Shown here piece after piece: positions 25,129-32,906 of a stretch of DNA of 35,670 bases. This DNA is from an uncultured Alphaproteobacteria bacterium (GTDB lineage Bacteria > Pseudomonadota > Alphaproteobacteria > HIMB59). Location: assembly GCA_902516235.1 (NCBI GenBank), contig CABXXO010000007.1:1-35670 (forward strand). The letters run 5' to 3'. Made by a program: the position numbers and the translations under genes. Position 1 is the first letter of the stretch. Each line of letters starts with the position of its first letter. A model generated the notes under the pieces. The model was not told the DNA's origin. It saw nothing but the letters and a program-made list of their open reading frames with translations, and ran no database searches.

Positions 25129-25717
25129 TATCTGTTAAACCAGCACCTGCTCCAGAAATTTTCTTCTCTTCTGTTTCCTCAACAAAAGTTTCTAGTGATA
25201 GTTTATATAGATAGTCCCAAGAACTTTGATTATAAAAGTTTTTTCTTTGAGATGATATTGTTAAAGAAAAATCTGATAAATCCTTAGGAATTATATTTTG
25301 ATCTATAAAAAAAATATCCCCAGGACTTATCGTAAAATTTAAAATCGATGACTTAAAATCAAAGTAGAGTAAATTATTTTTAGCTGACTTAGATAAAAAA
25401 GGAAGAATTAATAGGGGCTCGTTTATATTTTTAAAATTATGAATACGGTGTAGGTCTTCATTATGAGATTGGTCAAGAAAGAAAATTCCAAAATGAATGG
25501 GACAAAGGTTACTGGTATCAGATTGACCCACGTCTAAAAGTTTATTAAGTTTTGTTAGACCTAAATCAACAAGTCTCTTAAAACTCTCTAATCCTTGAAA
25601 TTCTGCTTGCTCTAATACTCTTACTGCCTTTCCAGCCTCTTCAGAAACGCCCCAACTTAATCCCTTAGCACGCGATGATCTCTTTATTGTTGTTTCAATT
25701 TCATATAAGGAGTGCAT
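25121..25717 (-). CDS. DUF3726-family protein
   Basis: A 198-residue protein of the DUF3726 family, recognised by its N-terminal helix block SLYEIETTIKRSSRAKGLSW followed by GVSEEAGKAVRVLE. The start chosen, ATG at 25717, shares one base with the previous stop (TAATG); an in-frame Met eight codons earlier lies inside the upstream gene and adds nothing to the domain. The C-terminal half is more variable, and the tail KKISGAGAGLTDND is glycine-rich. No catalytic motif is evident to me. It is coupled on both sides, to the 551-residue unknown and to the YeiH-type gene, so it probably acts in the same pathway. Function unknown. Confidence 0.78.
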   Translation of the reverse strand: MHSLYEIETTIKRSSRAKGLSWGVSEEAGKAVRVLEQAEFQGLESFKRLVDLGLTKLNKLLDVGQSDTSNLCPIHFGIFFLDQSHNEDLHRIHNFKNINEPLLILPFLSKSAKNNLLYFDFKSSILNFTISPGDIFFIDQNIIPKDLSDFSLTISSQRKNFYNQSSWDYLYKLSLETFVEETEEKKISGAGAGLTDND

Positions 25718-27372
25718 TAAGCTATCTTTTTGTAAGACCACGTATCGTTAGATGTACGTATTTCTTTCATTAAGGGAGCACCTTGATACATAGTAATTCT
25801 TACCCATCGATCAGAGCGAGGATCAAATCGTGTTGCACCAAAAAAGGATAACTTTAGTCGTATCATATCAACTGGGATTAAAGTTTTTGAGATAGTGTTA
25901 TCTTGAATTTCTGAGTAGGGCAGTTTTTCACATACCAGAACTCTTCTTAATATATGCCGATATTCTTGACTTTTTAACAAATAATAGCCTAAGTCTCTTT
26001 TTAAATCATAAGATTTTAAATCACCATAAAGTGCTCTTATATCTCTTGCTATAGCTAGGGGCAGCTCTAATTCTGAGCCTTCCTCAGAAAATCTATCTGA
26101 CATCCGAGGCTCTTGTTTATTTTTTGAGTAATACCAAAAATTAAAAATATTTTCTTTGTTATCAAAATCAATATTTAGCAACCATGTATATTGATTTTCA
26201 ATTAATTTACACACCTCATCAATTGTCTTTGATGTATCAATATCAAAGTACTTATCTTCATCTATAGACATTTCATAACTTAGAGGTTCTACAATATCTG
26301 GATAAACCTCCATCATTAATGAAACAATAAACTCACAGCATTCAGATTGAGTATTTGCTTCTGTCCACTCGTAAATAGAATTCCAAAAATAATTTTTCAA
26401 GGTATATGTTGAATAAAAATTTTGAAATCTATCTAAGTCCTTTAAAAGCTGTTTATTTTTTTTCTTTTGGTAATCACTTTCCGTATTCCAATATTTAATA
26501 TTCTCTTGAATAGCAGAAAGATATGACCCAAAAATATCTTTATCTTTTTGACTCACAGATAAAATTGATCTAATGGCTTTTAATGCTTTTTCTTTTGCAA
26601 TGATCCATTGATTTAATAAAGCTGGATGATTTACTATAAAGGGTGCCATTCCCAAACCTGTAGAATTACCAATACCTAAATTTCTAGCAATATCTTCGCT
26701 AAGTTTAATTGCCTTACTTGGAGAGCGAAAGTGAGCCACATGATTGACGACATCGAAAGTAAATTGTCTTGCAAGGTATACAAGCATCATCTCCAATCTA
26801 AATGGCCCTTTAAGCTCTTCTCTATATTGAATCTTAATTCGATCAGCTAATCCAAATTTTCCAGAGCCATAAACAGCAGTAGTTCGATAAAGATAACCCA
26901 CGCTGTATAGAAGATCAGTATCAGGTTGTATACCTTTAGACAGTTTATCTACTACATGTTCAAAAACACGTACCGATTTGTTAGCTCGAGATAGGCAAAG
27001 TTCCTTTTCACTCACTCTTCCCTGCTCTTGGAGAGGAACATTAGCTTTAAGCCTTTCAATATCCTCTTTAGCTGGAACTCCATCAAATAAAACAAAAGAT
27101 GCATCCCATTTCGTAGCTATAACTCGATCAGATCTTTCACTATCTTCAATATGATTTGAAAAGCAAATTAGGGAGTATTGTTTTTGCCCATTATTTACAA
27201 CATAAACAATATGACCAAAACCTCGATTATCTAAGTTGAATTCATTAGTTTTAAATTCCCAATTCTTAAATTCTCTTATAAAACTTCTTAGAAAAGACAA
27301 TTTAGATTGATGAAAGGAGCCTAATCGGTCTAATTTCATGACTAATTCTGGTTTTCTTAAATCTATTTGCAT
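25717..27372 (-). CDS. Conserved-looking 551-residue protein of unknown function
   Basis: A large soluble protein without signal peptide or membrane helices. I do not recognise a named family. Landmarks that look like an active or binding site are the Gly-rich GNSTGLGMAPFIVNHPALL (235-253), HVAHFRSPSKAIKLSEDIA (211-229), an SVGYLYRTTAVYGSGKFGLAD block (157-177, in pieces), and a C-terminal FFGATRFDPRSDRWVRITMYQ segment. A charged middle part (about 265-330) may be coiled or helical. Its first base overlaps the M19-like gene stop, and its last base overlaps the DUF3726 start, so it is an integral operon member. A catalytic role in the pathway is inferred from context only. Confidence 0.75.
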   Translation of the reverse strand: MQIDLRKPELVMKLDRLGSFHQSKLSFLRSFIREFKNWEFKTNEFNLDNRGFGHIVYVVNNGQKQYSLICFSNHIEDSERSDRVIATKWDASFVLFDGVPAKEDIERLKANVPLQEQGRVSEKELCLSRANKSVRVFEHVVDKLSKGIQPDTDLLYSVGYLYRTTAVYGSGKFGLADRIKIQYREELKGPFRLEMMLVYLARQFTFDVVNHVAHFRSPSKAIKLSEDIARNLGIGNSTGLGMAPFIVNHPALLNQWIIAKEKALKAIRSILSVSQKDKDIFGSYLSAIQENIKYWNTESDYQKKKNKQLLKDLDRFQNFYSTYTLKNYFWNSIYEWTEANTQSECCEFIVSLMMEVYPDIVEPLSYEMSIDEDKYFDIDTSKTIDEVCKLIENQYTWLLNIDFDNKENIFNFWYYSKNKQEPRMSDRFSEEGSELELPLAIARDIRALYGDLKSYDLKRDLGYYLLKSQEYRHILRRVLVCEKLPYSEIQDNTISKTLIPVDMIRLKLSFFGATRFDPRSDRWVRITMYQGAPLMKEIRTSNDTWSYKKIA

Positions 27373-28340
27373 TAATCAAATTTCTTATAAAAATTGTACC
27401 AATTATTTCCCAAGATGTCGTGCGTCTCATCTTCGCTGAAGCCAACATCTTTTAAACCTTTATGGAGATTTTTAAAACCTCTGGCATCTTTAAACCATGT
27501 GGGCTGTGGAGGAAAACCTGCGTTATTAGCTGTTCCTTCACCAAAATCTTTTGTTTTTGTCCAAGTACCATTTCTCATCCATTCAACTACGCTATCAGGA
27601 TGATGAATGCAAAGATCTGAGCCAATACCAATTTGCTTAACAGATATTTTTTTTGTACTTTCTGCAATCATCTCACAAAATGATTGAAGAGTGCAATTTG
27701 AAGTATCTTTAAGATGGTGAGGATATAATGAGAACCCGATCATTCCGCCACTATCGTTTAATGCTTTTAATACTTCATCTGATTTATTTCGAAGCCCCTG
27801 ATGCCAGAACAAAGGATTGGCATGACTTACAACAATTGGCTGAATAGAAATTTCAATTGCTTCTAAAGTTGAAAATTCTGCTGAGTGGGACATATCAATA
27901 ATCATATTTACCCGATTCATCTCTTTAATAACCTCTTTTCCCATTCGAGTAATACCACTATCACGTTTTTCATAACACCCAGTTGCTAGTAATGATTGAT
28001 TATTGTAAGTAAGTTGCATGAATAGTACGCCTAATTCTTTTAGAGACTCTACATAATCAATATTATCTTCAACAGGAGAGCAATTTTGTAAGCCATAAAA
28101 TATAGCAGTCTTATTCTCTAGCTTAGCTTTAGCAATATCTTTTGAACTTTTGCCTTGAAAGATTAAATCTTTGTTTTTTTCAAAATAAGTATTCCAAGTC
28201 TTTATATTAGAAAGAACCTCGTCGTAGTCTTCGTGATAACAAATTGTTGCATGAACTGCATCTAATTGAGCTTCATGATTTATTTCAAATATTTCTCTAG
28301 ACCAGTTACAATACTGAAGATTATCGACTCGAAAATTCAT
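27372..28340 (-). CDS. M19 dipeptidase-like amidohydrolase with altered metal site
   Basis: A 322-residue TIM-barrel protein of the membrane dipeptidase (peptidase M19) superfamily. It keeps the second-shell and zinc histidines His152 (IDMSHSAE) and His173 (VVSHANP), the Arg of LRNKSD (184) and the late Asp of IGIGSDLC (242). The N-terminal HxD pair normally found in DGHND is replaced by Asp6-Asn7-Leu8-Gln9, and the bridging Glu (usually GIEGG) is Gln85 in GLQNCSPV. So the classical two-zinc site cannot form as usual. No signal peptide is present. It probably belongs to a cytoplasmic catabolic subgroup hydrolysing something other than dipeptides. It lies seven bases after the aldehyde dehydrogenase gene. 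Confidence 0.8.
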   Translation of the reverse strand: MNFRVDNLQYCNWSREIFEINHEAQLDAVHATICYHEDYDEVLSNIKTWNTYFEKNKDLIFQGKSSKDIAKAKLENKTAIFYGLQNCSPVEDNIDYVESLKELGVLFMQLTYNNQSLLATGCYEKRDSGITRMGKEVIKEMNRVNMIIDMSHSAEFSTLEAIEISIQPIVVSHANPLFWHQGLRNKSDEVLKALNDSGGMIGFSLYPHHLKDTSNCTLQSFCEMIAESTKKISVKQIGIGSDLCIHHPDSVVEWMRNGTWTKTKDFGEGTANNAGFPPQPTWFKDARGFKNLHKGLKDVGFSEDETHDILGNNWYNFYKKFD

Positions 28341-28347
28341 TCGAGAA

Positions 28348-29787
28348 TTATACGGATCCAGAATTAATGTAGGAAGTCTTTACTTGAGAGTAAAAGTCTC
28401 TGGCGTATGTTCCCTGCTCACGAGGACCAAAACTTGAAGCTTTTCTTCCTCCAAAGGGTACATGATAATCTAAGCCAGCAGTTGGTAAATTGACAGTCGT
28501 TACACCAGTTTTAATATTTTGTTTAAAAAACTCAGCTTTTGCTAATGAATTAGTAATAATACCACTGGATAGTCCAAAATCTGTAGCATTAGCAATTTCA
28601 AGAGCGTGATCTAAGTTCTTTGCAGGAATAACACATGCGATTGGTCCAAACATTTCCTCTTGGTTAATGCGAGATTTATTATCTCCATCAATGAACAAGG
28701 TTGGTTCCATATAATATCCAGGTGTCCTCATATTCATAGGGTTTCCTCCAAACACAAGTTTGGCTTCACTTTTACCAACTTCGATATAATTTAAGTTTGA
28801 CTCAAACTGAGATTGATTTGAGGCAGGTCCCATTTGTGTTCCTTCATCTAAAGCATGTCCTACTTTTAAGTTTTTAATACTCTGTAATAAGCCTTTTACA
28901 AAATCTTTATAAATATTTTCATGAACAATTAATCTCGAGGAAGCAGTACATTTTTGACCTGTTCCACCATACGCCCCATTAACCGCACATGTAATGGCTG
29001 TTTTTAAATCTGCATCATCCATCACAACTAATGGGTTTTTAGAGCCCATTTCCATTTGCATTTTTTTCATGGAAGATGAAGAGTTTTGATAAAGTTGTTT
29101 TCCTACTTCAACAGAACCAGTAAAAGTTATTGCTGCAATCTCTGGATGGGTTGCTATCTTGTGGCCGACATCACTTCCAGAGCCTAAGACTAAATTAAAC
29201 AAACCAGCGGGTATATCTTGCTTAGCAATTATCTCAGTTAGAGCGATAGCGCTCCCTACTGTTAGAGAGGCTGGTTTTAAGATCACGGCATTACCACACA
29301 TCATTGCAGGTGCTGCTTTCCATGCGGGAATCGCTATTGGAAAATTCCATGGTGAAATAATACCAACTACACCTAGAGGTTCTCTTGATATTTCAACTTG
29401 AAAACCTGGTCTAGTTGATGGAATTTTTTCACCATATAAACGTAAACACTCTGAACCGTAATACTGAAATTGTTGACCAGCTCTTGATACTTCACCAATA
29501 CCCTCATTTAATGGTTTTCCTTCTTCACGGGATAATAATTCACCAATAATTTTAGATTTTTGAATTAATTCATCACCTATTTTAGTGAGAATTTGCGATT
29601 TCTTTTCAATACCAACTGTTTCCCATTCTTTCTGTGCACCAGCTGCTGATCGAATTGATTGTTCAAATTGTTCATCAGTGCAAGAAGTATATTCATCTAT
29701 TATTTCGGAAGTGTCAGAAGGGTTAATATTTTTAATTGAACTGGTACCCTCGACCCACTGGCCAGCAATATAGTTAGATTTTTTCAT
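28348..29787 (-). CDS. NAD(P)-dependent aldehyde dehydrogenase (semialdehyde type)
   Basis: A 479-residue aldehyde dehydrogenase with a complete active site: Asn148 (SPWNFP), Glu246 (MEMGSKNP) and nucleophile Cys280 (GGTGQKCTASSR). The cofactor loop FTGSVEVGK (222-230) is normal. The C-terminal block VPFGGRKASSFGPREQGTYA resembles the alpha-ketoglutarate-semialdehyde dehydrogenase group more than betaine-aldehyde dehydrogenases. It would oxidise a semialdehyde formed by the neighbouring enzymes. It starts three bases after proV and seven bases before the M19-like gene, making it the first catabolic gene after the transporter. Enzyme class is certain; substrate is open. Confidence 0.93.
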   Translation of the reverse strand: MKKSNYIAGQWVEGTSSIKNINPSDTSEIIDEYTSCTDEQFEQSIRSAAGAQKEWETVGIEKKSQILTKIGDELIQKSKIIGELLSREEGKPLNEGIGEVSRAGQQFQYYGSECLRLYGEKIPSTRPGFQVEISREPLGVVGIISPWNFPIAIPAWKAAPAMMCGNAVILKPASLTVGSAIALTEIIAKQDIPAGLFNLVLGSGSDVGHKIATHPEIAAITFTGSVEVGKQLYQNSSSSMKKMQMEMGSKNPLVVMDDADLKTAITCAVNGAYGGTGQKCTASSRLIVHENIYKDFVKGLLQSIKNLKVGHALDEGTQMGPASNQSQFESNLNYIEVGKSEAKLVFGGNPMNMRTPGYYMEPTLFIDGDNKSRINQEEMFGPIACVIPAKNLDHALEIANATDFGLSSGIITNSLAKAEFFKQNIKTGVTTVNLPTAGLDYHVPFGGRKASSFGPREQGTYARDFYSQVKTSYINSGSV

Positions 29788-29790
29788 AAG

Positions 29791-30813
29791 TTATCTTTTT
29801 AAGATCTCAGAAAGTTTTTGCGTAGATAAAAAACCTACATTTTTTTTGTCTTTGTCTTGAATGACTAAGTTATCAGGTTTATCTGAAATAACTTTATCAA
29901 TAAAACGATCAATAAAATCATCTTGGTCTATTGGCATAGCCCCACTGAGATCTTGGCCATTAATTTCACTCATTATATGTTTTGCTTTAATCACCCTTGC
30001 TCTATTTACATCTTCTACGAAGTCTTTTACATACTTTGTTTTTGGATTTAGCAAAATCTCTGCAGGTATTCCCTCTTGATCCATAATTCCATCTTTTAAA
30101 ATAGCAATTCGGTCTCCAATTTTTAAAGCCTCGTCAAGGTCATGTGTAATAAAAACGACTGTTTTATGAAGTTCGTCTTGAAGTTCTAAAAGTATATCTT
30201 GCATATCTTTACGGATTAGAGGATCCAGTGCACTAAAAGCTTCATCCATCAAAAGAATATCACCGTCATTAGTTAAGGCCCTTGCTAAACCCACTCGTTG
30301 TTGCATTCCACCTGATAAATGTTGAGGATATTTATCCTCATAGCCTGATAAACCAACTCTTTCAATCCATCGAAGAGCACTTTTGTTTGCATCTTCTTCA
30401 CTAATATTCTGTATATGAAGACCAAAAATGGTATTTTGTAATACAGTTTTATGGGGAAGTAAGGCAAAACGTTGAAAGACCATCGCAGTTTTGCTTCTTC
30501 TAAAACTTCTAAGTTCCTCTTCATTCATTTTTAAAACTTCATCACCATCGACAGTTACACTTCCATCTGTGGGTTCAATTAATCTATTGATATGCCTAAT
30601 TAAAGTTGATTTTCCAGATCCAGATAATCCCATAACAACCTGAACAGATTGAGCATGAATATTTAGGTTGATTTCTTTTAATCCAAGAACATGATTGTGT
30701 TTCTCCAATAGTTCATCTTTTCCGACTCCATTTTTAACATGCTCCATAGCAGCTTTAGGATTTTTTCCAAAGATCTTATAAAGGTTTTTAATCTGTATTT
30801 TTGCTTCTGACAT
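29791..30813 (-). CDS. proV: Glycine betaine/proline-type ABC transporter, ATP-binding subunit
   Basis: An ABC ATPase of 340 residues of the ProV/OpuAA type. The N-terminal extension before the nucleotide-binding domain (KIFGKNPKAAMEHV) is typical. Walker A is GLSGSGKST, then a Q-loop in VFQRFALLPHKT, signature LSGGMQQRVGLARAL, Walker B ILLMDEAFSALD, and a C-terminal region after about residue 255 that resembles a shortened CBS module. CBS domains in this family gate transport by ionic strength; here only about one repeat's worth is left, so osmotic gating may be reduced. It directly abuts proW with no spacer. The transported solute could be any betaine-like zwitterion. Confidence 0.9.
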   Translation of the reverse strand: MSEAKIQIKNLYKIFGKNPKAAMEHVKNGVGKDELLEKHNHVLGLKEINLNIHAQSVQVVMGLSGSGKSTLIRHINRLIEPTDGSVTVDGDEVLKMNEEELRSFRRSKTAMVFQRFALLPHKTVLQNTIFGLHIQNISEEDANKSALRWIERVGLSGYEDKYPQHLSGGMQQRVGLARALTNDGDILLMDEAFSALDPLIRKDMQDILLELQDELHKTVVFITHDLDEALKIGDRIAILKDGIMDQEGIPAEILLNPKTKYVKDFVEDVNRARVIKAKHIMSEINGQDLSGAMPIDQDDFIDRFIDKVISDKPDNLVIQDKDKKNVGFLSTQKLSEILKR

Positions 30814-31704
30814 TTAAACTATTTTGCCAGAACGATGTTTTTGAATACGTTGACCATAAGACTGAGATACTCTATCAAAAACAATAGCTACGATTACTAT
30901 AGCAAGACCATATAAAACACCTTTGGTAAAATATTGATTATATATAGATTGTAAAACCGGTTGACCTAAGCCTTTCACACCTATCATTGATGCAATAATG
31001 ACCATGGCTAATGCCATCATGATAGTCTGATTAATGCCAGCAAAAATTGTTGGTAAAGCTAAAGGAAGTTGAACTTGATAAAGCTTTTGTTTTTTGGTAG
31101 CACCAAATGCATCTGCAGCTTCTAAGGCCTCTTTATCAACTTCTCGAATACCTAAATTAGTTAATCTAATCAAAGGAGGTATTGCATATATTACAACTGC
31201 AATTAAACCTGGTATTTTTCCAATACCCATCAACATAACAATAGGTATCAAGTAAACAAATGGAGGCATTGTTTGCATAACGTCTAAAATTGGTGTGACT
31301 ATACTCTGTGTTCGGTCAGACCTAGACATGGCTATTCCTGTAGGTAGACCTATTACAACAGACATGATAACTGAGGTAAGAATTATAGCTATTGTGCTCA
31401 TTGTTTCATCCCACATTCTAAAGTACCCTATGAATACGAAGGCTAAAAAAGTTCCAATAACTAACTTGATACTCCTGCTTCCCCAATAAGTAAGACCTAA
31501 AAGTACAATCATAAATATCGGCCAAGGGGTAGCAATTAGTGTTTTTTCAAAAAAAACTAGCATTTTTAGAAGAGGGTCAAACATGGCGTCGATAAAATCA
31601 CCCCATTCTCTTGCAAAATCTTTATAACTCGCATCGACCCCTTTTTTAAATTCACGAAACTGCTTGTTCGGCATTTCTGGAAATTCTGTAAAGAAATTAG
31701 ACAT
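30814..31704 (-). CDS. proW: Glycine betaine/proline-type ABC transporter, permease
   Basis: A 296-residue binding-protein-dependent permease of the ProW/OpuAB group with about six to seven helices. The coupling region with the EAA loop reads DKEALEAADAFGATKKQKLYQVQLPLALP (seen in pieces near residues 187-215), and MQTMPPFVYLIP is the family's characteristic block. The soluble N-terminus of about 45 residues is shorter than in E. coli ProW. It is separated from the binding-protein gene by a hairpin terminator and abuts proV. It forms the membrane channel of the uptake system. Confidence 0.92.
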   Translation of the reverse strand: MSNFFTEFPEMPNKQFREFKKGVDASYKDFAREWGDFIDAMFDPLLKMLVFFEKTLIATPWPIFMIVLLGLTYWGSRSIKLVIGTFLAFVFIGYFRMWDETMSTIAIILTSVIMSVVIGLPTGIAMSRSDRTQSIVTPILDVMQTMPPFVYLIPIVMLMGIGKIPGLIAVVIYAIPPLIRLTNLGIREVDKEALEAADAFGATKKQKLYQVQLPLALPTIFAGINQTIMMALAMVIIASMIGVKGLGQPVLQSIYNQYFTKGVLYGLAIVIVAIVFDRVSQSYGQRIQKHRSGKIV

Positions 31705-31724
31705 GTATATTAATAATTCATTTC

Positions 31725-31760
31725 AAAAAAACCTGGGGACATAGTCCCCAGGAAAAAAAA
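31725..31760 (-). terminator. Hairpin terminator between proX and proW
   Basis: A perfect 9-bp GC-rich stem, CCTGGGGAC (31732-31740) and GTCCCCAGG (31744-31752), with an ATA loop. Reading in the direction of transcription (minus), the stem is followed by seven Ts (31731-31725). It lies inside the operon, just after the binding-protein stop. Partial termination here would give more binding protein than permease, a known arrangement in ABC uptake operons. Confidence 0.85.
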
Positions 31761-31770
31761 TTTAGAGTTT

Positions 31771-32769
31771 TTATAGAGAGTTTTGTATATCTAGTTTTTG
31801 GTCAAATGGTACCCATTTTCCCCAAACATTAGAAAAATTCTCTAAGAAGTAGTAGGCTGTCTCTTCGGCCTCAGCTTGATTTTCTTCTTTCCATGCAAGT
31901 ATTTGACTTAGAAGAGTATTGTTAAAGCTTCGTTTCTCCAAGTATCCCATAACTTCAGAATTCCCTAGCATATCTTTACCAACATAAGTTTCCACTGTTG
32001 AGGCAGGATATTTATTTCTGCCTGGAGCTTCAACATTTAAATCATTGATTTCTGAAAGCCAAGTTTCTTGGTTGTGATCAACACCTTCATCAAGTTTTGT
32101 CATATCATACTTACCAAGGATAGCTGTTGGGCCCCAATAGTAACCCATCCAACCTTCACCTTTGTTGTATGCCTCACCCATTGCACCTGAAAGAGCTCCG
32201 CCTGAACCTGGATCAATAAATTCAAATCCAGCATCAGCCATACCGAATGCCTTAAACATTTGAGTTGTAGTAATCTGACAGTTCCAACCAGCTGGGCATC
32301 CGTAGAAACCAGCTACACTTGAATCTTCAGGGTGTGGGAATAAATCAGGTCTTGCAAGAGCATCATCGATAGTAACAATACCATGTTCTTGGGCTATGTA
32401 TGTTGGTATCCAAATTGCTTCTTCACCACCATCCTCAAACACTTTACCAACGTTTTTGATTAAACCCTCAGCTTCAGCAGGATCTAAGATTGGTTTAATA
32501 TTTTGAGACCATAATTCAGGAGCTATTGAAGGCTCACCTTTTTCAACTAGAGATGTTGCTGTTGGCATAGTATCTCCAGGAATTAATTCCACTTCACATC
32601 CAAGTCCTCTTAAGAGAACAGCATCGATGTGTGCGATGACCTGTGCAGAAGCCCAGTTCATTTCTGCAATTGTAACATTACTGCAGTGTGCCCCAGCTTT
32701 AACATTAGAAGAAATGGAGGTTATCCCTAATGCAAGGAAGAGCGCGGTAAATAATCGTAAAATTGACAT
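31771..32769 (-). CDS. proX: Glycine betaine/proline-type ABC transporter, periplasmic binding protein
   Basis: A periplasmic solute-binding protein of 332 residues in the OpuAC/ProX family. A signal peptide covers residues 1-25 (ending SNVKAGA). The mature part has NVTIAEMNWASAQVIAHIDAV (in pieces), LIPGDTMPTATSLVEKGEPSI, a cysteine pair in YGCPAGWNCQ, and GEGWMGYYWGPTAILGKY. The tryptophans Trp39 and those in WNC, GWMGYYWG fit an aromatic cage for a quaternary ammonium group. A very strong AAGGAGG lies seven bases or less before the ATG, and a palindrome is just upstream. It is the first gene of the uptake-and-catabolism operon. The ligand may be glycine betaine or another betaine. Confidence 0.9.
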   Translation of the reverse strand: MSILRLFTALFLALGITSISSNVKAGAHCSNVTIAEMNWASAQVIAHIDAVLLRGLGCEVELIPGDTMPTATSLVEKGEPSIAPELWSQNIKPILDPAEAEGLIKNVGKVFEDGGEEAIWIPTYIAQEHGIVTIDDALARPDLFPHPEDSSVAGFYGCPAGWNCQITTTQMFKAFGMADAGFEFIDPGSGGALSGAMGEAYNKGEGWMGYYWGPTAILGKYDMTKLDEGVDHNQETWLSEINDLNVEAPGRNKYPASTVETYVGKDMLGNSEVMGYLEKRSFNNTLLSQILAWKEENQAEAEETAYYFLENFSNVWGKWVPFDQKLDIQNSL

Positions 32770-32783
32770 ATTTCCTCCTTATG

Positions 32784-32795
32784 TAGATATATCTA
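32784..32795. promoter_or_regulatory. Palindrome in the proX / oxidoreductase divergent region
   Basis: A perfect 12-base palindrome, TAGATATATCTA, lies five bases upstream of the proX ribosome site, within a 137-base divergent interval. It could be an operator for a pathway regulator, but it is wholly AT-rich apart from one G and one C and may be chance. No regulator gene is adjacent. Confidence 0.25.
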
Positions 32796-32906
32796 TAAAT
32801 ATATAACCATTTAGGACATAATCATGCAAATAGTATTTGAGTCTAAATTGTCTTATTCACTCTATTTATCTTGATTCATCTATTAAAAGCCATTTAATTA
32901 GTAATA

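Noticed and set aside
29159..29401. Plus-strand ORF inside the aldehyde dehydrogenase gene
   Set aside because: Antisense to intact aldehyde dehydrogenase motifs, including the region around Asn148.
30285..30524. Minus-strand ORF in another frame of proV
   Set aside because: Overlaps the signature and Q-loop region of proV in its real frame.
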